This document shows positions 9,477 through 17,840 of a stretch of DNA of 64,000 bases, piece by piece. The notes below the pieces were generated by a model. That model was not told the DNA's origin, did no database searches, and saw only the letters and a program-made list of their open reading frames with translations. Made by a program: the position numbers and the translations under genes. The stretch is taken from contig CAIXPF010000034.1 of the NCBI GenBank assembly GCA_903921205.1, forward strand, positions 1 through 64,000, written 5' to 3'. Position 1 is the stretch's first letter, and each line of letters opens with the position of its first letter. The DNA is from an uncultured Acidimicrobiia bacterium (lineage in GTDB: Bacteria > Actinomycetota > Acidimicrobiia > Acidimicrobiales > CAIXPF01).

Positions 9477-10729
9477 CCGGCGACGAGGAGCACACCGACG
9501 AGACCGGCCCGACCCCGATCGGCCCCACCCCGACCGACCCCAGCGGGATCGGACCTGCTGCGGCGGTCGCCCTGCTCGCGGTGGGCCGCGGCATCCCGAA
9601 CGCCGCCATGCGCTGGATCCCGCTGTTCCTGCCGATCATCGCCCGCTCGATGGACACCTCACTGGGCCGTTGTGCCGCGGCCATGGGTGTCGGCGAGCTG
9701 TTCGGGATGAGCGCGTTGGTCACCGGCAGGCTGGTCCACCGACAGGGCAGCCGTCGCTGGTTCGCCGTCGGGCTCGCCGCCACCGCAGCGGGCAACGCGC
9801 TCGGTGCCACGGCCCCGGCGCTCGCGGCCTTCGCCGTCGGGTACGCCCTGCTCATCGTCGGGCAGTCCTGCTGCAACGTGAGCGGCCAGGCCTGGATCGG
9901 GCGCAACACCCCGCCGGATCTCCGTGGGCGCTACCTCGGGGCCTTCGAGACCTCGTGGGCCCTGGCCCTGCTGATCGGCACCCCGCTGGCCGCCGCGGCC
10001 GTAGCCCTCACCTGGCGGGGGCCGTTCCTGCTGTGGACCGTCGCTGCGGCGCTGGTCGTCCTGCCGATCCTGCGCTGGCTGCCCGAGCGGCCCCCCGAGG
10101 CCGGCTCCCCGTGGGACGGGTCGGCGCAGCGACCGGTTGCGGTGGGCCTGCCCCGTTCGGCCTGGCTGACCGTGTCCGTGTCGACCCTGCTCATGATCGC
10201 CTCGGTCAGCATCGCCGTGTCCTCCGGTGCGTGGCTGGAGTCGCGCTTCGGCTTCGGTGCTGCGTCGCTCGGTGTCGTCGCCTTCGTGCTCGGCTCCTCC
10301 GAGCTGGTGGCCAGCCTGACCATCGCTCGCGTCGCGGACCGGTGGGGGGCGACGCGATCGTTGCGCACCGGCGTGGCGGTCATGCTCGGCGGGGCCGCGA
10401 CCATGGCGCTCTCGGGTCGGGTCGCCGTCGCCGCCGTGGCGGGCCTGGCGTTGTTCATCGGTGGCTTCGAGTTCTCCTACATCGCCACGGTGGCCATCGC
10501 CATCCGTCACCGGCCGGCGGTCGTGGCCCGGCTGGTGGGGACCCTCTCGGCCGGCACCACCCTGGCCCGCGCGGTCTTCGCCGCGGTGACCGGCTGGCTC
10601 TACGCCACCACGGGCATCGCCGGTCCCCTCACCATGGCTACGGCGGCGGGTGGCGCCGTGCTCCTGGTCCTGCCCCTACTGGCCCGGCGAGAGCCGACCC
10701 TGGCCGATCACGCAGACCACCCGGCCTGA
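9473..10729 (+). CDS. MFS transporter
   Basis: GTG start in GTGA overlap with selA stop; 418 aa, about 12 hydrophobic segments, MFS-like architecture. Confidence 0.8.
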   Translation: MTGDEEHTDETGPTPIGPTPTDPSGIGPAAAVALLAVGRGIPNAAMRWIPLFLPIIARSMDTSLGRCAAAMGVGELFGMSALVTGRLVHRQGSRRWFAVGLAATAAGNALGATAPALAAFAVGYALLIVGQSCCNVSGQAWIGRNTPPDLRGRYLGAFETSWALALLIGTPLAAAAVALTWRGPFLLWTVAAALVVLPILRWLPERPPEAGSPWDGSAQRPVAVGLPRSAWLTVSVSTLLMIASVSIAVSSGAWLESRFGFGAASLGVVAFVLGSSELVASLTIARVADRWGATRSLRTGVAVMLGGAATMALSGRVAVAAVAGLALFIGGFEFSYIATVAIAIRHRPAVVARLVGTLSAGTTLARAVFAAVTGWLYATTGIAGPLTMATAAGGAVLLVLPLLARREPTLADHADHPA

Positions 10730-10781
10730 CCACCCCGGCCTGACCACCCCGGCCTGACCACCCCGGCCTGACCACCCCGGC
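10721..10781. repeat. Tandem repeat, about 4 copies of a 14-bp unit (ggcctgaccacccc)
   Basis: ccggcctgaccaccccggcctgaccaccccggcctgaccaccccggcctgaccaccccggc; includes the MFS stop codon. Confidence 0.9.
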
Positions 10782-10839
10782 TGCGGCCGGGGGAACCCGC
10801 ACGACGGAAGCGACGCCGTTCGGGAAGAATCGGGGACGC

Positions 10840-12555
10840 ATGCATGTGATCGCCACCGCCGGCCACGTCGACCATGGCAAGTCGACCCTCGTTCGGGCCC
10901 TCACCGGGGTCGACCCGGACCGCTGGGAGGAGGAGAAGCAGCGCGGGATGACCATCGACCTCGGCTTCGGGGCCACCACCCAGCCGTCGGGCCGTGAGCT
11001 GGCCTTCGTCGACGTCCCCGGCCACGTGCGGTTCATCAAGAACATGCTGGCCGGCGTGGGGGCGGTCGACGCCTGCCTGTTCGTGGTGGCCGCCACCGAG
11101 GGCTGGAAACCGCAGTCCGAGGAGCACCTGCGCATCCTCGAGCTGCTCGGCCTGTCCCACGGGATCGTCGCGCTGACCAAGGTCGGCTTGTGCGACGCGG
11201 ACCTCGTCGAGCTGGCTCGCCTCGACCTCGCCGAGCACCTCGAGGGCACCTTCCTCGAGAACGCCGAGGTCGTCGAGGTCGACGTACCGACCGGAGTCGG
11301 CGTGCAGGCCCTGCGTGAGGCCCTCGACCGGCTGGCCGCCACCACGCCACGGGCCGCCGACGAAGGCCGTCCCCGGCTGTGGGTGGACCGGGCCTTCGCG
11401 GCGAAGGGCTCCGGCACCGTCGTCACCGGCACCCTCACCGGCGGCGAGCTGCGCGTCGACGACGAGCTGCAGCTGTTCCCCGGCGATGCCACCGTGCGGG
11501 TACGGGCCCTGCAGAGCCACCACCGGACCCGGCCCATGGCACAGCCCGGCTCCCGCGTGGCGGTCAACCTCGTCGGCGTGGCCCACACCGAGGTCGAGCG
11601 CGGCGACGTCCTGGTGCGCGCCGCACAGTGGCACCGCACCCGCATGGCGGACGCCTCCCTCACCGTGCTCGCCGGCCTCGACCACGAGGTGTCACGGCGC
11701 GGCGCCTACGTGGCCTACCTCGGCTCCGGCGAGGTGCCGGTCAAGGTCCGCGTGCTCGGTGACCGGGCCCTCGCCCCGGGTGAGGAGGGCCTGATCCGGC
11801 TCCATCTGCCGCAGCTGCTGCCGATGCGTCCGGGCGACCGGTTCGTGCTGCGCGAGTCCGGTCGCAAGGAAACCGTCGGCGGCGGGCAGATCCTCGACGT
11901 GGCCCCGGTCCTGCCCGCCTCCAAGGCCCGGCCCGACCGTTCCGTCGACCGGGTCGTCCGCGAGCGCGGCTACGTCGAGGCGGCAGAACTCGAGCGGCTG
12001 ACCGGACAGCGACGCGAGCCCAACCTGGGACCGTGGGTGATGGACCCCGACCGTCTGGCTGCGCTGCGCACGGAGGTCGAGCAGCTCGTGGCGGCCGCCG
12101 GACCGCTCGGCCTCGACGTCGTCTCGCTCGACGAACGCCAGCGCGCTGCGTTGGCCACGATCGACGGCATCCGGATCGAAGCCGGGCGGGTGACCGCGGC
12201 AGAGGCGGTCGACCCACTGGCCGACCATCCCTACGTCGCGGCGCTCGACGCCGCCCCGTTCGCACCGCCGCCGCCCGACGGGGTCGACCGGGCCGAGCTG
12301 CGCGAGCTGGTACGCCGGGGGCTGGTGGTGTCCCACGAGGGCGTCTACTTCTCGGCCGGCGCCCTCGATGCTGCGGCGCTCGAGGTGGCGGGCCTGCTGC
12401 GTGCCAAGCCCGACGGGGTCACCGTGGCAGAGGTGCGCGACGCCCTGGGTTGCTCACGGAAGCACACCCTGCCGCTGCTGTCCCTGCTCGACGGGAAGGG
12501 GATCACCCGTCGACGCGGCGACGTGCGGATCGGTGGACCACGCCTGCCGGAGTAG
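10840..12555 (+). CDS. selB: Selenocysteine-specific translation elongation factor
   Basis: 571 aa; MHVIATAGHVDHGKSTLVRALTGVDPDRWEEEKQRGMTIDLGFG, FVDVPGHVRFIKNMLAGVG; C-terminal winged-helix domains. Confidence 0.95.
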   Translation: MHVIATAGHVDHGKSTLVRALTGVDPDRWEEEKQRGMTIDLGFGATTQPSGRELAFVDVPGHVRFIKNMLAGVGAVDACLFVVAATEGWKPQSEEHLRILELLGLSHGIVALTKVGLCDADLVELARLDLAEHLEGTFLENAEVVEVDVPTGVGVQALREALDRLAATTPRAADEGRPRLWVDRAFAAKGSGTVVTGTLTGGELRVDDELQLFPGDATVRVRALQSHHRTRPMAQPGSRVAVNLVGVAHTEVERGDVLVRAAQWHRTRMADASLTVLAGLDHEVSRRGAYVAYLGSGEVPVKVRVLGDRALAPGEEGLIRLHLPQLLPMRPGDRFVLRESGRKETVGGGQILDVAPVLPASKARPDRSVDRVVRERGYVEAAELERLTGQRREPNLGPWVMDPDRLAALRTEVEQLVAAAGPLGLDVVSLDERQRAALATIDGIRIEAGRVTAAEAVDPLADHPYVAALDAAPFAPPPPDGVDRAELRELVRRGLVVSHEGVYFSAGALDAAALEVAGLLRAKPDGVTVAEVRDALGCSRKHTLPLLSLLDGKGITRRRGDVRIGGPRLPE

Positions 12556-12557
12556 GT

Positions 12558-12582
12558 CGGGCCACCGCGCCGCGGTGGCCCG
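12558..12582. terminator. GC hairpin between convergent selB and whiB
   Basis: CGGGCCACCGCG-c-CGCGGTGGCCCG inverted repeat; no T-tract. Confidence 0.5.
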
Positions 12583-12665
12583 TGTGGTTGCGGGCGCGTC
12601 GGCGCGACGCTGCACGGTGTGCTCCAAGCTGCCGGCACCGTTCCCGGTACCGCCTCGGGCAGGTG

Positions 12666-12935
12666 TCAGCTGGCCTCGCGCTGCAGGAGGACCTGCTTGC
12701 GCTCGTTCTCGTTCAACCCACCCCAGATGCCGTGCGGTTCACGGATCGTCAGGGCGTAGTCGAGGCAGTCGCGACGCACGGCGCAGCTGCGGCAGATGCT
12801 CTTGGCGAGCGTCTCCCGTTCGATCTTCTCGTGCTTGCGCTCGAAGCGTTGCGGCGGGAAGAACACCACTGCGTTCTGCGGACCCCGACAGGCAGCTTTG
12901 ATCTGCCAGTCCTCTTCATACCGTTGTGCACTCAC
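12666..12935 (-). CDS. WhiB family transcriptional regulator
   Basis: Four Cys (AACRGPQ...SICRSCAVRRDCLDYAL) and GIWGG turn motif; likely GTG start at 12935 (MSAQRYEEDWQIKAACRG). Confidence 0.92.
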   Translation of the reverse strand: MSAQRYEEDWQIKAACRGPQNAVVFFPPQRFERKHEKIERETLAKSICRSCAVRRDCLDYALTIREPHGIWGGLNENERKQVLLQREAS

Positions 12936-13070
12936 GCGTTCCCCCTTGCCGAGCGTGAATCCCCGGGTTCCGGCGCTCCCCCTGCCGGTCCCCACGGGCA
13001 ACATACCCGCACCTCACGAAACGTCACAAGGCAACGTTTGTGAGCATCTGCTTGCCGAAGCAAGCGAACG

Positions 13071-14345
13071 CTAGTCCGTGACCGGCGACACTTCCAGCAC
13101 GTACCCACGAGTGGCGACGACCGTGACCCGGTCGCCCACCTGGAGTGGTTCACCGACCGCATGAGCCGGCCATTGAGCCGAGCGGACCGCCACGGCGCCC
13201 GAGGGGGCCAGCTCGGCGGTGACGGTACCCTCCTCCCCGACGAGCCACTCGCGACCGAGGTCGATGGCCGAGAATCGTGTGCGCACCATCGCCGGCATGC
13301 CCCGCAGGTACACCAGCAGCAGTAGCACCACGGCCGACACCACCGTCACCCACGACAGGCCGACGCCGTCGTAGAGCGTGAAGGTGGCGACCAGGAACAG
13401 CGCGATGGCGGCCACCGTCGCCCGCCGGGGGATGCCGGTCTGCACGTCGAGCGAGAACAGCAGGAAGCTGACCAGCAGCAGGGCCACCGCCCACCAACGC
13501 ACCGGCAGCACCGCCAGGCCGTAACAGCCGAGGACCACGAACACCGCACCGACCACCCCGGCGATACCGATCCCGGCGGTGAACAGCTCGAACACGATGA
13601 GGCCCACCCCGATCACGAACAGCAGGTAGGCCACCGACGGACTGGCCACGGTGTGCATCAGCTCGTCGTGCAGCGGCAACTGCACGAACCGGACCGTCGT
13701 CGCCGGCTCGCGACGCGTCTCACCGTCGACCTCGATCGACTTGGTCGCCACCCCCTCGAGGTTGATGATGAAGTCGCCCAGCGTGGCGGCGGGCACGAGC
13801 CCGGCCGACTCGGCGTCGTCGAAGCGGATGAACGCGTCGCGGGCCCGGTTGGCCGCGGCTCCGAAGAGGACCCCGACCTCGTCACGGGGCAGCAGCTGCT
13901 CGCCGGCCTTGCCCACCTGCGCCCCCGATGCGACACCGCCGGGCTGTGACAGCGCCACCAGCTGCGCCGACGCACCCTGCGCCTGTGCGCTCGAGGGGCC
14001 GACCCAGACCGCCACCGGCACCGCCGAGCTGCGGATCATCCGGGCCAACTCCACGAAGTCCTCGGCCGGCACCACCGACCCGCTGCTGTTGAGACGCAGC
14101 ACCAGTGCCACCAGACCCCGCTCGTTGGCGGCCACGATCCGAGACTCCACGAAGTCCACCAGGATCGGGTCGAACAGGCCGCTGACCTCGACCACCTCGA
14201 CCACCTGGGTGGTACCCGGCGGCTGGTCGAGCGGGGCCGAAGCAGGATCGGCCGCTCCTGCAGCGGAGATCGAGCCGACCAGGCTCAACACCAGCGCGGC
14301 CAGGACAGCCAGCAGGCCCAGGATCGAGAGTCGGTGTCGTCGCAC
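13071..14345 (-). CDS. NfeD family membrane protein (ClpP-class serine protease-like domain plus NfeD domain)
   Basis: Signal/TM N-terminus; VSGLFDPILVDFVESRIVAANERGLVALVLRLNSSGSVV; multi-TM segment; C-terminal OB-fold GEEGTVTAELAPSGAVAV. Confidence 0.82.
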   Translation of the reverse strand: MRRHRLSILGLLAVLAALVLSLVGSISAAGAADPASAPLDQPPGTTQVVEVVEVSGLFDPILVDFVESRIVAANERGLVALVLRLNSSGSVVPAEDFVELARMIRSSAVPVAVWVGPSSAQAQGASAQLVALSQPGGVASGAQVGKAGEQLLPRDEVGVLFGAAANRARDAFIRFDDAESAGLVPAATLGDFIINLEGVATKSIEVDGETRREPATTVRFVQLPLHDELMHTVASPSVAYLLFVIGVGLIVFELFTAGIGIAGVVGAVFVVLGCYGLAVLPVRWWAVALLLVSFLLFSLDVQTGIPRRATVAAIALFLVATFTLYDGVGLSWVTVVSAVVLLLLVYLRGMPAMVRTRFSAIDLGREWLVGEEGTVTAELAPSGAVAVRSAQWPAHAVGEPLQVGDRVTVVATRGYVLEVSPVTD

Positions 14346-14363
14346 GCTGCCAGTGTTTCAGCC

Positions 14364-14397
14364 CGGTGGTGCTCGGCCAAGCCGGGGAGCACCACCG
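14364..14397. promoter_or_regulatory. Inverted repeat in nfeD / ArsA-like divergent intergenic region
   Basis: CGGTGGTGCTC ... GAGCACCACCG (11-bp perfect arms) enclosing an inner CGGC-caa-GCCG stem. Confidence 0.5.
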
Positions 14398-14506
14398 CTG
14401 GTTCTGCGGCCTAAGGTCGACGGCGGCGCAGCGGCGGCGCCACCGGCGCCTGCTGCCGGGCCCCTGCCCATCTGCGTCCGACCGACGCCCGACCCGTTCG
14501 GTACCC

Positions 14507-15472
14507 ATGGACCCATCGGCATTCTTCACCGGCACCGCGGTACACCTCGTCGCCGGCAAGGGCGGGGTGGGCCGGACCACCCTCACCGCTGCGCTGGGGA
14601 TCGCGGCCGCCCGGGTCGGCCTCGAGGTGCTACTGGTCGAGATCGAGGGTCGGGGCGGGCTCGCCGCCGGCTTCGGCCATCGGGCGCTCGGTTACGAGGA
14701 GACCGTGCTGGCCGAACGCATCCGGGGCCGCTCGCTGCGGGCCGAGGACTGTCTCGTGGAGTACCTGGGTGGGCACGGCCTGGGCCTGCTCACCCGTCCG
14801 ATGGTCGACAGCGGGCTGGTGGAGGTCATCACCCGCGGCACGCCGGGCATCAAGGACATCCTGCTGTTGGGCAAGATCCGCCAACTCGAACAGGCGCGCT
14901 GCGCCGACGTGATCCTGGTCGACACCCCTGCCTCGGGCCATGCCCTGAGCTTCCTGCGTTCGCCACAGGGCCTGCTCGACGCCATCGACAACGGCCCCGT
15001 CAACGACCAGGCCGTCGCCGCGCTGCACCTTCTGCAGGACGCCGCCCGTTGCCAGGTCCTGCTGGTCACCACGCCGGAGGAGACCCCGGTCAGCGAGACC
15101 ATCGAGACCGCGTACCGGCTCGAGGACGAGATCGGCCTGCATCTCGGGCCGGTGCTGGTCAACGGCGTGCTGGCCCGGACCCCGCACCGCGACACCGACA
15201 CCGGGCACTCGAACCCGGACGACCCCGATCCCGACGACCCGGACGCAGAGGGCCGGTGGGTCCGCGAGCTGGGCATCGACCGCGATCTGGCGCACGCGGT
15301 CCAGCAGGCGGCCGTGTTCGGCCGACGCCGCCGCGACGCCCAGCGCAGACAGGTGCTACGCCTCACCGAACAACTACCGCTGCCCCGTCTCGAGGTGGCC
15401 CATCGCCCCGACGGCATCGACGACCTCGGCGCGCTCGCCGAGGAACTGCTCGGCGGGCTGCGGGCATGGTGA
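14507..15472 (+). CDS. ArsA/Get3-like ATPase (first of tandem pair, degenerate Walker A)
   Basis: MDPSAFFTGTAVHLVAGKGGVGRTTLTAALGIAAA; VILVDTPASGHALSFL; VLLVTTPEETPVSETIETA. Confidence 0.85.
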   Translation: MDPSAFFTGTAVHLVAGKGGVGRTTLTAALGIAAARVGLEVLLVEIEGRGGLAAGFGHRALGYEETVLAERIRGRSLRAEDCLVEYLGGHGLGLLTRPMVDSGLVEVITRGTPGIKDILLLGKIRQLEQARCADVILVDTPASGHALSFLRSPQGLLDAIDNGPVNDQAVAALHLLQDAARCQVLLVTTPEETPVSETIETAYRLEDEIGLHLGPVLVNGVLARTPHRDTDTGHSNPDDPDPDDPDAEGRWVRELGIDRDLAHAVQQAAVFGRRRRDAQRRQVLRLTEQLPLPRLEVAHRPDGIDDLGALAEELLGGLRAW

Positions 15473-16668
15473 ACGAACGCTCGGGGCGCGCCGCCCTCGC
15501 CGAGCTCGTGACGAGCCGCTCGGTGCTGGTGTGCGTGGGATCCGGTGGGGTCGGCAAGACGTCGATGGCGGCCGCACTGGCCCTTGAGGCGGCCCGGCGC
15601 GGCCGCCGCACCATCGTGGTCACCATCGACCCGGCTCGGCGTCTCGCCGACGCCCTCGGACTGGAGCGGCTCGGCGGCGAACCGCTGCCGATCACGGAGC
15701 TGATCGCGGCGTCGTCCGGGCTGCGATCCGGCTCGTCACCCACCGGCAGCCTGCACGCCCTGATGCTCGACGCCAAGGCAACCTTCGACGACCTGGTGAC
15801 CCGCCACGCCACCGACCGGGCCCAGGCCGAGCGCATCCTTGCCAACCGCTTCTACCACAGCATCTCCACCACGCTGTCCGGCACCCAGGAGTACATGGCC
15901 GCCGAGAAGCTCGGTGAGCTGCACACCTCCGGAAGGTTCGATCTGATCGTGGTGGACACCCCACCGACCCGGCAGGCGCTGGACTTCCTCGACGCACCCG
16001 GGCAGCTCGCCCGGTTCCTCGACCACCCGGCCTACCGGCTGATGACCGGGTCCGGCAGTGCCGTCAGCCGCGTCGCCGGGGCGGCCGGAAAGCGCCTGCT
16101 GCGTGCCGCCGCCCGGCTGGTGGGCTCGGTCGCGCTCGACGACGCCGTCGAGTTCTTCCGGGCCTTCGAGGGCCTCGAAGCGGGCTTCCTGACGCGGGCC
16201 CTCGCCGTCCGGGATCTGCTGGTGTCGGCGCAGACCGGCTTCGTGGTGGTGACCTCCGCCCGGCCCGAACCGATCGCCGAGGCCGGATACTTCCTCGACC
16301 GGCTCGCCGCCCAGGACATCCCCGTGGATGCCATCGTCGCCAACCGGATGACCCCCCGTTTCACCCGGCTGACCGCTGCCGAACTCAGGCGCATCGCAGC
16401 CGCACAGGACGCCGGCGGCGATCAGGTCCTGCGCACCGGACTCGCAGAGCTGATCGAGCTGACCGCCGCAGCCGAGGCGGAGGAGCGTGCGCTGGCCCCG
16501 CTGCACACGGGCCGCGCCATCCCGTTCCAGCAGGGCCCGTTCCAGCAGGGCCCGTTCCAGCAGGTCCCGTTCCAGCAGGTCCCGTTCCAGCAGGTCCCGT
16601 TGCTCGACCACGACGTCCACGACCTCGGCGGGCTCGAACAGCTCCGGCAGTCGGCCTTCGACGACTGA
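15466..16668 (+). CDS. ArsA/Get3-like ATPase (second of tandem pair)
   Basis: SVLVCVGSGGVGKTSMAAALALEAARRGRRTIVVTIDPARRLADALGL; FDLIVVDTPPTRQALDFLDAPGQL; 7-nt overlap with the preceding gene. Confidence 0.88.
   Translation: MVNERSGRAALAELVTSRSVLVCVGSGGVGKTSMAAALALEAARRGRRTIVVTIDPARRLADALGLERLGGEPLPITELIAASSGLRSGSSPTGSLHALMLDAKATFDDLVTRHATDRAQAERILANRFYHSISTTLSGTQEYMAAEKLGELHTSGRFDLIVVDTPPTRQALDFLDAPGQLARFLDHPAYRLMTGSGSAVSRVAGAAGKRLLRAAARLVGSVALDDAVEFFRAFEGLEAGFLTRALAVRDLLVSAQTGFVVVTSARPEPIAEAGYFLDRLAAQDIPVDAIVANRMTPRFTRLTAAELRRIAAAQDAGGDQVLRTGLAELIELTAAAEAEERALAPLHTGRAIPFQQGPFQQGPFQQVPFQQVPFQQVPLLDHDVHDLGGLEQLRQSAFDD
16521..16601 (+). repeat. In-frame 15-bp minisatellite, 5 copies, encoding PFQQ(G/V)
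   Basis: cccgttccagcaggg x2 then cccgttccagcaggt x3, then cccgttg; peptide PFQQGPFQQGPFQQVPFQQVPFQQVP. Confidence 0.95.
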
Positions 16669-16738
16669 ACCGGCACCGCACCCGCCCGGTCGAGCGACCC
16701 GGCGAGACGCAGCGAGCCCCGGCGAGACGCGACGAGGC

Positions 16739-17083
16739 TCAGCGCGACGGTGGACCGAGGGCGTCGAGCGCGTCCTCGACGCTGTCTGCGACGGCCACGA
16801 TGCGATCGAGACCGGTCGTGTGCAGCAGGCGGCTGATGCCGGCCCCACCACAGACGACGGCGACCTCGCCGTCGTGCTCTCTGGCCCGACGGATGCTCCC
16901 GATGAGCCCGCCGAGTCCGGCCGAGTCCATGAACGGGACCTCGGAGAGGTCGATGACCAGCCGGGCGTGACCGCTGTAGGGAGCGAGTTCCTCCCGGAAC
17001 TGCGCCACGGTGGCCGCGTCGAGCTCACCGACCGGGCGGCACACCGTGTGGGTAGCCGCCTGCTCCATCCGCACCTCGAGCAC
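16739..17083 (-). CDS. STAS domain protein, anti-sigma factor antagonist-like
   Basis: 114 aa; VGELDAATVAQFREELAPYSGHARLVIDLSEVPFMDSAGLGGLIGSIRRAREHDGEVAVV, with DSAGL phosphorylation-site motif. Confidence 0.9.
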   Translation of the reverse strand: MLEVRMEQAATHTVCRPVGELDAATVAQFREELAPYSGHARLVIDLSEVPFMDSAGLGGLIGSIRRAREHDGEVAVVCGGAGISRLLHTTGLDRIVAVADSVEDALDALGPPSR

Positions 17084-17268
17084 GGGCACTCCCTTCCGAG
17101 CTCCACCGGCCTGCCGGCACGAGGGCCGACCCGGTGCGCGCCAGCCTAGGGAGCTGCGTCCGGCCAGGTTGCCCGGACCGGGGCCGAGCGCCCCTTCCGC
17201 CACGGCACCGTCGCGGGCCGGACGCTGCCGTGGCTGTCGACGGGTCGAGCCGCTAGCCTGCATCGTCG

Positions 17269-17673
17269 ATGGACTGCGTACTGATCGCCACCGACGCCGA
17301 CTGGCTGTTCGACGAGGTCGACGCCGCCCTCGCCGACGACAACCGGGCGGTGTACCGGGTCCGGGCCGGCCGCATGGTGTTGCCGGCCGTTCAGGAGCTG
17401 AACCCCGACCTCGTCATCCTCGACCTGCAGATCGGCAACCTGGGCGGCGTCGCCACCTCCCTGGCACTGCGCCAGGAGCAGGACATGGGCCGCCTTCCCG
17501 AGCAGCGCATCATCATGCTGCTCGACCGACAGGCCGACGTGTTCATGGCGCAGATGGCCCGGGCCGATGGCTGGCTGGTGAAACCGGTCAACAGCGTCCG
17601 GCTTCGACGGGCCGCAAACGCCGTTCTCGCCGGGGAAGGACACTTCGAAGGGATGCTCGAAGCCACGAGCTGA
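17269..17673 (+). CDS. Stand-alone response regulator receiver domain protein
   Basis: 134 aa; PDLVILDLQIGNLGG phosphoacceptor-type motif; GWLVKPVNSVRLRRA (conserved KP). Confidence 0.75.
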   Translation: MDCVLIATDADWLFDEVDAALADDNRAVYRVRAGRMVLPAVQELNPDLVILDLQIGNLGGVATSLALRQEQDMGRLPEQRIIMLLDRQADVFMAQMARADGWLVKPVNSVRLRRAANAVLAGEGHFEGMLEATS

Positions 17674-17693
17674 TAGAGTCTCCCTCCGCATTA

Positions 17694-17767
17694 CGGGTGG
17701 TGGCGCAGTTTGGCAGCGCGCTGCGTTCGGGACGCAGAGGCCGGGAGTTCAAATCTCCCCCACCCGA
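17694..17767 (+). tRNA. tRNA-Pro (anticodon CGG)
   Basis: Cloverleaf: acceptor CGGGTGG/CCACCCG, D-arm GCGC-AGTTTGGCA-GCGC, anticodon stem CTGCG-TTCGGGA-CGCAG, T-arm GGGAG-TTCAAAT-CTCCC; CCA not encoded. Confidence 0.93.
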
Positions 17768-17773
17768 CCCCAA

Positions 17774-17810
17774 GGAGCCCAGGCCGTCGGCCTGGGCTCC
17801 GGCTTTTTTT
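17774..17810 (+). terminator. Rho-independent terminator after tRNA-Pro
   Basis: GGAGCCCAGGCC-gtc-GGCCTGGGCTCC followed by ggcTTTTTTT. Confidence 0.93.
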
Positions 17811-17840
17811 GCCCGGCCACCAGGGGCTAAGCTGAATTAC

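Noticed and set aside
10730-10839. Possible selC or CRISPR-like repeat between the MFS gene and selB
   Set aside because: The repeats are contiguous 14-bp units without spacers and do not fold as a tRNA-Sec cloverleaf.
13651-16668. 1005-aa + strand ORF as one protein
   Set aside because: Only the C-terminal 400 aa (from 15466) match an ArsA-like ATPase; the rest is antisense to nfeD and out of frame with the first ArsA-like gene.
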